Shown here: piece by piece, positions 35,431 to 41,908 of the stretch
Layout of the letters: each line of letters opens with the position of its first letter
How positions within the stretch are numbered: the first letter of the stretch is position 1
From: Cryomorphaceae bacterium
GTDB lineage: Bacteria > Bacteroidota > Bacteroidia > Flavobacteriales > Schleiferiaceae
Assembly (NCBI GenBank): GCA_003566715.1
Contig: PXCF01000090.1
Location: 1-41,908 of the forward strand
Length of the DNA: 41,908 nt
Direction: 5' to 3'
Program-made: the position numbers and the translations under genes
The notes under the pieces: generated by a model
Database searches by the model: none
Told to the model about the DNA's origin: nothing
What the model saw: the letters and a program-made list of their open reading frames with translations, nothing else

Positions 35431-35475
35431 TGGGTAGGCGCAACGATTGCGGGGTAGGCGCAAGGCCTACCCCTA
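35431..35475 (-). repeat. Hairpin element at the parC stop codon (copy A)
   Basis: Read on the minus strand, the parC stop TAG runs into GGGGTAGGC-CTTGC-GCCTACCCC (stem 35473-35465 with 35459-35451, nine pairs, 5-nt loop). A further partial copy, TTGCGCCTACCC, follows at about 35445-35432. A related hairpin with the same loop but different stem bases is at 41115-41143. Confidence 0.75.
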
Positions 35476-38127
35476 CGAGAATAATGTGATTTGTCCGTTT
35501 TCGTCCAAATTTGGCGGTTCTTTATCGTCGTTACTGTCATTGGATTGGGATTGACCTTCATCGGGTGACGAAGGGGTTTCCTCTTCTTGCGTTGCTCCCT
35601 CCTCAACCTCCAGTTCCGGCTCAATGATGGTAAATTGCTTGACGGGGTACTTGGTCAGTTGGTTACCCATGGCTTTTTCTCCTTTTACGGAGATGAATTC
35701 CACCAGATCTATGACTTCGTCGTCGGGCTGCTTACCTTTGACTTTCTTGAAAGTGATTTTCACCGATGGTTGTGGGTGATAACTCACCAACTCAAGTTGT
35801 GAGCCCTCTGCTTCGGAGATAAAACGTTCTTTTTTATCGGTGTTCTCGGGAATAAATCGCTTGACGTAGTAACGCTCTTTTTCCGATTCCCAATAAATGG
35901 CCGTTACGGGTTTTTCTTTGTCGTATTTATCGATGACGAGCCAGTCTTCCTCAAAATGTGTAGAGAAATCATAAGGCAGCAAGCGATAGTAACCGCTGGC
36001 GCTTAACTCAAGCACCTTATTGTCTCCGGAAAAACGACCGAGAAGTCGTCCACGCGCTTCTCCATTGAGACGCATCACCGTTTCGTCTAACCAGATACGA
36101 CGAGGCGCCAAGGTGGAACTGCCTTTTTCTTTGCGTTCCACTTTGCGAATGGGGTACTTAGTCGCCGTATTACCTTTCACGCCGCGACCTTTGATGGCCA
36201 AATCGCCTAAATCGATGTCAAAGCGAAGTTTACGAATGTTTTTAATCGCTCGATGATGAACGGTAATGGTTTCCGCCTCGCCATTGGGGTTGGCAGAAAA
36301 ATAGACCACTTTCGACCCCTTGCTCCCGGTGGTCAAATCGTACTCGCGATCGCGGGTAACCCCATCTACATAAAAACGCTTCATGTAGGTGGCACCCTTT
36401 TCGCCGTCGGTGTAGAGCATGTGGTAAATCTTGCGCTTATCGCCTTTTTTAAAGACACTCACGTATATGATATCTTTTCCCACGTAGGTTTTTTGGTCAA
36501 CCTTGGTCACCATCATCACCCCATCGCGGCGAAACACGATGATGTCGTCGATATCTGAGCAGTCACCCACATATTCCGCGTCTGATTTGCGTAAACCCGT
36601 ACCCACAAATCCCTCTTCGCGATTGACGTAGAGTTTTTCGTTGGCAATGGCCACTTTTTGCGCCTGTATGTCGTCGAAAAGGCGAATTTCTGTTTTACGT
36701 ACCCTTTCCTTACCGTATTTTTCTTTGAGATATTTGAAGTAGTTCACGGTATAATCCACCAAGTTTTCCAAGTGGTGCTTATACTCCTTGATTTTGTCTT
36801 CTAGAGCCAGTATATTGTTATTGGCTTTGTCGGAGTCGTACTTAGAAATGCGCTTGATGCGAATCTCGGTAAGCCTAACGACATCTTCATCGGTAACCGG
36901 ACGAATGAGATGACCGATGTGCGGCTTCAAGCCTTCGTGGATGTTTTGAATCACCTCCTCCCAGGTTTCCGCCTCTTCAATGTCACGATAAATTCGGTGC
37001 TCGATAAAGATGCGCTCCAACGAAGCCATGTGCCACTCCTGCTGAAACTCATCGAGTTTGACCTGCAATTCCTGACGGGTAAGTTCCAGCGTGTGATCGG
37101 TGGACAGCTTCAACAATTCACTCACGCCAACAAACAACGGACGGTCGTCTTGAATCACACAAGCCAATGGCGAAATCGACACTTCACAATCGGTAAAAGC
37201 GTAGAGGGCATCGATGGTTTTATCGGGAGAAATATTGGGCGGCAAGTGAACCAGTACCTCTACAAACTCTGAGGTATTGTCTTCAATCTTTTTAACTTTG
37301 ATTTTACCTTTATCGTTGGCCTTAAGAATGCTTTCAATCAAACTACCCGTGGTGGTTCCGAAGGGAATCTCGCGAATACACAAGGTCTTTTTGTCCAGTA
37401 CCTCAATCTTTGCACGAATGCGTACTTTCCCTCCGCGCATGCCATCGTTGTAGTTAGACACATCAGCAATACCTCCGGTAGGGAAGTCGGGAACAACCAC
37501 GGCTTTTTTGCCGCGTAGAATTTTTATACTGGCATCAATCAGTTCGTTGAAATTGTGCGGGAGTATTTTGGTAGACAAACCCACGGCAATCCCTTCTACT
37601 CCTTGCGCGAGTAAGAGGGGAAACTTCATGGGAAAAAATACCGGCTCTTTTCCTCGACCATCGTAGGTGGCTTGCCACTGCGTAATCTTAGGATTAAAGG
37701 CGACCTCAAGGGCAAATTTTGTCAGCCTGGCCTCAATGTAACGGGGCGCAGCCGCACTATCACCGGTGAGAATGTTGCCCCAGTTTCCCTGACAATCAAT
37801 CATCAGATCTTTTTGCCCGAGCTGCACCAAGGCATCGCCAATAGAGGCATCACCATGGGGGTGATACTTCATGGTTTGCCCGATGATATTGGCCACCTTG
37901 TGGTAGCGCCCATCGTCCATTTCTTTCATCGCGTGAAACAATCGACGCTGTACCGGTTTAAGTCCATCGTGCAATGCAGGAACGGCACGTTCGAGAATAA
38001 CGTACGAGGCATAATCAAGAAAATAGTCTTCGTACATGCCACTCACCCGCGTGAGACGCACGTTTCCATTGTCGGTATTTTCGTTGTTATCGATATTTTC
38101 TTCGTTGCCGTTTTCTTCTTCTGACAT
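35473..38127 (-). CDS. parC: Type II topoisomerase subunit A, ParC type (topoisomerase IV)
   Basis: DNA breakage-reunion subunit, 884 residues. Acidic N-terminal tail (1-22), winged-helix and tower domains with catalytic Arg129-Tyr130 in AAAPRYIEARL, coiled-coil arm near 420-470, and a C-terminal beta-pinwheel (about 510-830) that keeps only a loose GyrA-box-like KGRGVKGN, which favours ParC over GyrA. An acidic, Ser-rich tail ends the protein. In the quinolone region HPHGDASIGDAL (89-100) the position of E. coli GyrA Ser83 is Ala94; from memory, this is usual for Bacteroidota ParC. parE is not adjacent. The stop codon lies in a repeat hairpin. Confidence 0.92.
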   Translation of the reverse strand: MSEEENGNEENIDNNENTDNGNVRLTRVSGMYEDYFLDYASYVILERAVPALHDGLKPVQRRLFHAMKEMDDGRYHKVANIIGQTMKYHPHGDASIGDALVQLGQKDLMIDCQGNWGNILTGDSAAAPRYIEARLTKFALEVAFNPKITQWQATYDGRGKEPVFFPMKFPLLLAQGVEGIAVGLSTKILPHNFNELIDASIKILRGKKAVVVPDFPTGGIADVSNYNDGMRGGKVRIRAKIEVLDKKTLCIREIPFGTTTGSLIESILKANDKGKIKVKKIEDNTSEFVEVLVHLPPNISPDKTIDALYAFTDCEVSISPLACVIQDDRPLFVGVSELLKLSTDHTLELTRQELQVKLDEFQQEWHMASLERIFIEHRIYRDIEEAETWEEVIQNIHEGLKPHIGHLIRPVTDEDVVRLTEIRIKRISKYDSDKANNNILALEDKIKEYKHHLENLVDYTVNYFKYLKEKYGKERVRKTEIRLFDDIQAQKVAIANEKLYVNREEGFVGTGLRKSDAEYVGDCSDIDDIIVFRRDGVMMVTKVDQKTYVGKDIIYVSVFKKGDKRKIYHMLYTDGEKGATYMKRFYVDGVTRDREYDLTTGSKGSKVVYFSANPNGEAETITVHHRAIKNIRKLRFDIDLGDLAIKGRGVKGNTATKYPIRKVERKEKGSSTLAPRRIWLDETVMRLNGEARGRLLGRFSGDNKVLELSASGYYRLLPYDFSTHFEEDWLVIDKYDKEKPVTAIYWESEKERYYVKRFIPENTDKKERFISEAEGSQLELVSYHPQPSVKITFKKVKGKQPDDEVIDLVEFISVKGEKAMGNQLTKYPVKQFTIIEPELEVEEGATQEEETPSSPDEGQSQSNDSNDDKEPPNLDENGQITLFS

Positions 38128-38265
38128 GCGTATCGCTCTGGTTTACGATAAGTTAATTTTAAAACATACTTGCAAAGAAAGGCTTTTCCACCGAGTAAAA
38201 TGTAAGAAAAGATATGTCTTTGCCTTTTGCTCGGTAAATATATAAACGGATGAGGCAAATAACAG

Positions 38266-38300
38266 ATTTATGATTGAGGATTTTTGATTTTAGATTAATG
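38266..38300. repeat. 7-bp-period array, ATTNNNG family (5 units)
   Basis: Five contiguous units: ATTTATG, ATTGAGG, ATTTTTG, ATTTTAG, ATTAATG, with a looser tail to 38314. It lies in the 386-bp gap between the divergent parC and lipoprotein genes. This is the complement of the CNNNAAT pattern at 34392-34419. Confidence 0.55.
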
Positions 38301-38397
38301 ACTGATTGATGAATGGGAGGTATGATGTTGGGGGTTTGAAGTTTAAGGCTTAAGAGAAGAAGGACTTTTACAGCAGCCAATACCGCCATTCGTCAAA

Positions 38398-38460
38398 ACT
38401 GAATACTGAATACTCCAAACTGAATACTAAATACTGAATACTCCAAACTAAATACTAAAT
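38398..38460. repeat. 7-bp tandem array, ACTNAAT family (9 units)
   Basis: Nine contiguous units in 63 bp, using exactly the three unit types of the array at 6669-6745: ACTGAAT, ACTAAAT and ACTCCAA, in a different order. It ends 53 bp before the lipoprotein start. Apart from the two arrays, 38128-38513 shows no gene or clear -7 box. Confidence 0.85.
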
Positions 38461-38513
38461 ACAAAAAATAATGGAATGAAAATTGGAATACTACGGTTAA
38501 AAACATTACAGCC

Positions 38514-39107
38514 ATGAAAACAAGAAAATTTGCCCCCGGATTTACGAAAAAGTCGATGATGTTTTTCAGCGTGATTTTAGTTTCCATATTTGGCTTGACA
38601 TCATGTTATTCTTTAGAAACGACTGCGTTAAAAGTAGATGCAGATGAAAGGGATTTACAAGGAATTCCATTTCAGGCGTCATTTGTGGTTATTGAAAAAG
38701 AAGGCGGAAACGCCAAGGATTTATTCTACGACATCAAGCGTTCATTGGACTTTAAAGGTCATGAATTGGACATGATAAGTGAAGAATTGACCATGTTGAC
38801 CACCCGAGGAAAGGTCGTTGACGTTGATCGTGCAAAACAGCGTATGGAAATTCGCGTGAGAGATACGGCCTTTGGAGCACGCGCCGTCATCAGCACCCAA
38901 CACAGATTGATTGGCAGACCAGCCGGCAGTCAGTTTTCAACCTGGAGAAGAAGTTATTGGGACGCAGTTTTGATGCGTACTGCTTTTGCTGAAACGGTGG
39001 TTGTTGCGAAAAGCATTCCCGGCGCCACGGTAAACTATGAACACATCGATCCGTTTGCGTTTTGGGACAACCATGTGCCAAGGGTGCAAACCACAAATGT
39101 TTTTTAA
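38514..39107 (+). CDS. Predicted lipoprotein of unknown function
   Basis: 197 residues. A basic N-terminus and hydrophobic segment (FFSVILVSIFG) lead to the lipobox LTSC with Cys31, so a lipid-anchored protein is likely. The Met at residue 15 or 16 gives a more usual short signal peptide and may be the true start. The soluble part has an alternating strand pattern (ASFVVIEKEGG, LTMLTTRGKVVDVDRAKQRMEIRV) and ends in a less ordered region. I do not recognise the family. The next gene starts 49 bp downstream and may be co-transcribed. Confidence 0.7.
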   Translation: MKTRKFAPGFTKKSMMFFSVILVSIFGLTSCYSLETTALKVDADERDLQGIPFQASFVVIEKEGGNAKDLFYDIKRSLDFKGHELDMISEELTMLTTRGKVVDVDRAKQRMEIRVRDTAFGARAVISTQHRLIGRPAGSQFSTWRRSYWDAVLMRTAFAETVVVAKSIPGATVNYEHIDPFAFWDNHVPRVQTTNVF

Positions 39108-39156
39108 AAACACCATTAAAAAATGTTACTTACATTCGACCAATAAATCCATCCTT

Positions 39157-41115
39157 ATGCAAACCAATCACCTTCGCTCAGCAATCCTAAGGACTGTGCT
39201 TTTAACCTTGCTAGTAAGCACATTTGCCCTTCATGCGCAAAACACCAACATAAAACCAAAAATCACCTCCGCTACTTTGTACCCCAATGCCGCGGAGGTG
39301 AATCTTTTTAAAGAAGTCAACCTTAAGAAAGGTACGCAAACCATCAGTATTGGCGGTATTCCTAATGACGTAAGCAAAGACAGAGTAGTCATCGATATCG
39401 ACGGCGATGTGCGCGTGGTTTCCACCCAACTCATTCCCGGAACACATCGTTTAAATCTTTTGGCCGAAAGCGAACGACTGGAGTCACTTAACAAACTCGA
39501 CGAAGAGATTGAGCAGCTGGAGAAATCTATCGGACTGATTCGCGAGGAACGTGCCATGCTCAACGAAAACCGCAAGATTAGCGGCAATCAAACCCTCACG
39601 GCCAATACTTGGCGAGAGGCCGGACAATTTTACCGCAGCAGAATGGAGCAACTCCAAACCGACGATAGCAAGCTGATCAACAAACTACGGGAAACGAGAA
39701 AAAAGCGCTTTGACCTTTACGGCAAACTGGGCAAATCGCTAATGGCCAGTCGCAATTTGGAACAAACCATCGAAATCGAGCTGGAGGCACTTCAAGCGGG
39801 AAACATAGGCTTAAACCTTTCCTACCTCACACAGCGCGCCGGGTGGCAACCGCGCTACGAGGTTCGCTCCGCCTATCCCGAGAAAAAAATGGAGTGGAAT
39901 TACCAAGCCGAGTTGTTTCAGCACACCGGACAAGCGTGGGATGACATCGATATCACGCTGACCAGTGCCGAACCGCTGCAAGACAAGAGCATTCCCGAAC
40001 TGCCCATAATTTCTGTTACCCGACAACTAAACCAACAACAAAACGCTTGGCCACCCATTCGCCAAGTGGGCAACAAAGGCACATTCAGCGGATCCATTTA
40101 CCAAAACCGCACCCAGTTTGTCGTTCCTTCGGTCAACATAGAACTGCTCGACCGCTACCAACGTGTGATTACTACCACCACCTCCAACGAGCACGGCCAC
40201 TTCTCCATCACGTCTGAAGAGCCGGTGTCGTTCATCCGCTTTTTTACCTGGAATTACCGAGTGGAAACCCTAAACTACCCGCAGGCCAATGCGTGGCTGT
40301 CCATCAACCTCAAGCCCGATGAAAACGCCTTTGCCACGGCTGCTGATGTGCGAGAGTTTGCTGATGATGTAGAAATAGCCTATGAATCAGGGTCCCCAAA
40401 TACAAGAGGTGCGCGATCAAAAGAAACAACGTACTTTATCGACGGCGTAAAAGTAAGGGGCTCTATGCAGCTTCCCGAGAGCAAAACATCCCGTCCGGAT
40501 TTTGGCAACCTCGACCTCAATAGCGGAGCGGCCATTTTCCGCCCGGAAGAGCGCATTAGCTTGCCTTCCAGTCAAAATACGCGTACCATTACTTTGCGTC
40601 GTCACACCACCGAAGACGTGATTCACCAACACATCGCCGTGCCGCGAATGACCAACCAGGTTTACCTCATTGCCAAGCAAAGCGGCATGCAAGGAATGGG
40701 CTTGTTGCCCGGTAATGCACGCATCTTCTTAGGCAATCGGCAAGTGGGGGTTATGCACATCACGCCCGAACGCATTGGCGACACCTTAGAGCTCTCGTTT
40801 GGTGAGGACAAAAACCTCCACGCCGAATACAAGCCCAAGCACGCCGACCGCTCCCGTCGTTTTTTAAGTCGACGCGTCACCGAAACCCACATGTACGAGC
40901 TAATCATCAGTAACCGACGAGTGCAAAGCGTAGATGTGGAGCTGAGAGATCGCCTTCCGGTCAGCGACCACAGCGATGTCAGCATCTCCCTCATCGATGG
41001 CGACGGCGCCGAGCACAACACCGCCGACGGGGCATTGAAATGGGATGTCAACATCCCCGCGAACAGTAACGCCACGCGTACGGTGACATTCGAAATATCA
41101 AAACCACGGCCGTAG
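39157..41115 (+). CDS. DUF4139 (MuiA-like) exported protein with inserted plug-like domain
   Basis: The frame opens at 39037, but the ATG at 39157 starts a signal peptide (cleavage near FALHAQ), giving 652 residues. Layout: DUF4140-like N-domain with SATLYPNAAEVNLFKEV (about 38-55), a coiled coil (about 105-205), DUF4139 first part with LTQRAGWQPRYEVRS (224-238) and DITLTSAEPL, then an insertion (about 308-440), and DUF4139 second part to the C-terminus (AVPRMTNQVYLIAK, VDVELRDRLPVS). The insertion has a carboxypeptidase-regulatory-like pattern and then RGARSKETTYFIDGVKVRGS, typical of TonB-receptor plugs. Role unknown; MuiA was named for an effect on mucoidy. Confidence 0.85.
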   Translation: MQTNHLRSAILRTVLLTLLVSTFALHAQNTNIKPKITSATLYPNAAEVNLFKEVNLKKGTQTISIGGIPNDVSKDRVVIDIDGDVRVVSTQLIPGTHRLNLLAESERLESLNKLDEEIEQLEKSIGLIREERAMLNENRKISGNQTLTANTWREAGQFYRSRMEQLQTDDSKLINKLRETRKKRFDLYGKLGKSLMASRNLEQTIEIELEALQAGNIGLNLSYLTQRAGWQPRYEVRSAYPEKKMEWNYQAELFQHTGQAWDDIDITLTSAEPLQDKSIPELPIISVTRQLNQQQNAWPPIRQVGNKGTFSGSIYQNRTQFVVPSVNIELLDRYQRVITTTTSNEHGHFSITSEEPVSFIRFFTWNYRVETLNYPQANAWLSINLKPDENAFATAADVREFADDVEIAYESGSPNTRGARSKETTYFIDGVKVRGSMQLPESKTSRPDFGNLDLNSGAAIFRPEERISLPSSQNTRTITLRRHTTEDVIHQHIAVPRMTNQVYLIAKQSGMQGMGLLPGNARIFLGNRQVGVMHITPERIGDTLELSFGEDKNLHAEYKPKHADRSRRFLSRRVTETHMYELIISNRRVQSVDVELRDRLPVSDHSDVSISLIDGDGAEHNTADGALKWDVNIPANSNATRTVTFEISKPRP

Positions 41116-41143
41116 TAGGGGTCAGCCTTGCGCTGACCCTTAC
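41115..41143 (+). repeat. Hairpin element at the DUF4139 gene stop codon (copy B)
   Basis: GGGTCAGC (41119-41126), loop CTTGC, GCTGACCC (41132-41139), extended outward by GTAG (41115-41118) with TTAC (41140-41143), one pair being G-T: twelve pairs. The G of the stop codon TAG (41113-41115) is its first base. Same loop and GTAGGGGT start as copy A at 35451-35475. Confidence 0.75.
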
Positions 41144-41192
41144 CTACCTTCCTACCACCACCAATTCTTTTGGAAAATCCCCCCTTACGCCG

Positions 41193-41209
41193 TTACTTTG
41201 ACAAAGTAA
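41193..41209. promoter_or_regulatory. 17-bp palindrome at the Nudix gene promoter
   Basis: TTACTTTG-A-CAAAGTAA is a perfect odd-centred inverted repeat, 18 bp before the Nudix start. TTACTTTG is one mismatch from the -7 box TAnnTTTG, so a bound protein would cover the promoter. Confidence 0.5.
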
Positions 41210-41227
41210 AAATCAACCCTCATCCGA

Positions 41228-41764
41228 ATGAACTACTGTTCGCACTGCGGCAGCAAAAACCTCAAGAGAAGCATTCCGCAAGACGACAACCGTCTGCGGT
41301 ACGTATGTGCGGACTGTGATACCATTCACTACGAAAACCCCAATATGGTAGTTGGCTGTTTACCCGTTTACCACGGGAAAATCCTCTTGGCCAAGCGCTC
41401 CATTGAGCCGCGCAAAGGGTTTTGGAATTTGCCTTGTGGTTTTTTGGAAAACGGCGAAACCGTTCAAGAAGGCGCCCTGCGCGAAGTGGAAGAAGAAACC
41501 GGCGTGCAAGTCACGCTCAAGCACCTGCACACCATCTACAACCTACCCCACGCCAAGCAAGTGTACCTCATTTTCTTAGCTGAGATGACCAACACCGATT
41601 TCCATCCCACCACAGAAAGCGAAGAAGTGGCCTTGTTTGCGCCGGAAGACATCCCCTGGAAAGAAATGGCCTTTTCCTCCAGCGCCTTTGCCATCAATAA
41701 ATACCTAGAAGCCCCGCAAGAGAGCAGCACGCATTTTGGGACGTTTTATAAGGGGAGGGATTGA
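41228..41764 (+). CDS. Nudix hydrolase with N-terminal zinc ribbon
   Basis: 178 residues. The N-terminus has a zinc ribbon: Cys4 and Cys7 (CSHC) and Cys27 and Cys30 (CADC). The Nudix box follows the consensus Gx5Ex7REUxEExGU exactly: G-FLENG-E-TVQEGAL-REVEEETG. Enzymes of this family split nucleoside diphosphates linked to another group; the ribbon plus single Nudix domain resembles ADP-ribose or NADH pyrophosphatase relatives but is shorter than NudC. Substrate unassigned. A palindrome overlaps the likely promoter. Confidence 0.92.
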   Translation: MNYCSHCGSKNLKRSIPQDDNRLRYVCADCDTIHYENPNMVVGCLPVYHGKILLAKRSIEPRKGFWNLPCGFLENGETVQEGALREVEEETGVQVTLKHLHTIYNLPHAKQVYLIFLAEMTNTDFHPTTESEEVALFAPEDIPWKEMAFSSSAFAINKYLEAPQESSTHFGTFYKGRD

Positions 41765-41908
41765 GGGTTTATAGACTCAGAGCTAACAGTGTATAGCTGT
41801 GAATGATTTTTTTTGATGGCTGTATGCTTAAGGCTCTATACTTAAGAGACAATCTATAATTGTGTGTCGAAAACAACTGTTTTCCGGGAAGTTTTTCGGG
41901 AATCAGTC
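41765..41908. other. Gene-free end of the window
   Basis: No frame here looks coding. A small stem-loop GAAAAC-AACT-GTTTTC (41869-41884) lies near the edge without a T tract. Confidence 0.4.

Noticed and set aside
36000-38127. gyrA instead of parC
   Set aside because: No good GyrA box and a ParC-like HPHGDASIGDAL region; the ParC assignment is preferred, though gyrA is not fully excluded.
38393-38587. 64-codon minus-strand frame with VFSIQF-type repeats
   Set aside because: Its sequence is the translated heptamer array and it overlaps the start of the lipoprotein gene.

Overview
This 41.9 kb chromosomal window comes from a bacterium of the phylum Bacteroidota, most likely a marine-type member of the Flavobacteriales (family not resolvable by eye). 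The reasons are the repeated Bacteroidota -7 promoter motif TAnnTTTG, weak Shine-Dalgarno sites, a Por-type (T9SS type A) C-terminal sorting domain, a TonB-dependent receptor with a carboxypeptidase-regulatory-like N-domain, a Bacteroidota-style split cytochrome oxidase operon and a long ParC-type topoisomerase subunit. No prophage, transposase, CRISPR array or rRNA is visible; most genes are ordinary core genes.

Layout. 1-744 (-): exported protein cut by the window edge. 1004-3438 (+): asd and asnS. 3435-4502 (-): exported retropepsin-like protease whose stop codon overlaps that of asnS. 4666-6511 (+): metB-like gene and trkA. 6794-22987 (-): a long one-strand run with groS-groL; hflX-maeB (overlapping); two small membrane proteins; yicC-gmk-nadD (overlapping, coupled); a respiratory operon ctaB-coxIII-coxIII-like-coxIV-SCO-DUF420-small CxxC protein; a 45-codon small gene; and mtaB-ABM-like-suhB (overlapping). 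23058-24536 (+): unusual photolyase/cryptochrome. 24559-26118 (-): PsiE-like protein and a secreted Ntn hydrolase. 26309-29290 (+): M1 peptidase with a barrel-like C-terminus. 29539-38127 (-): tRNA-Arg(CCT), a T9SS-secreted esterase-like protein, a TonB receptor, fabI and parC. 38514-41764 (+): lipoprotein, DUF4139 protein and Nudix hydrolase.

How the genes work together. The respiratory operon supplies haem farnesylation (CtaB), oxidase subunits III and IV and copper/oxidase assembly factors (SCO, DUF420), but subunits I and II are not here. TonB receptor plus secreted esterase-like protein look like a small substrate-binding or uptake locus without SusD. The rest is housekeeping: amino-acid synthesis, tRNA charging and modification, chaperonin, nucleotide and NAD synthesis, fatty-acid synthesis, DNA topology.

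Most interesting signals: (1) a secreted alpha/beta-hydrolase with Gly where the nucleophile Ser should be; (2) a photolyase whose flavin-proximal Asn and two key Trp positions read His, Phe and Met; (3) two related hairpins with the same CTTGC loop but different, compensated stems, each starting at the stop codon of a gene; (4) 7-bp-period tandem arrays at several intergenic sites; (5) a 24-bp perfect palindrome with a nearby copy of its core; (6) a retropepsin preceded by a duplicated four-cysteine module; (7) a DUF4139 protein carrying a TonB-plug-like insertion.
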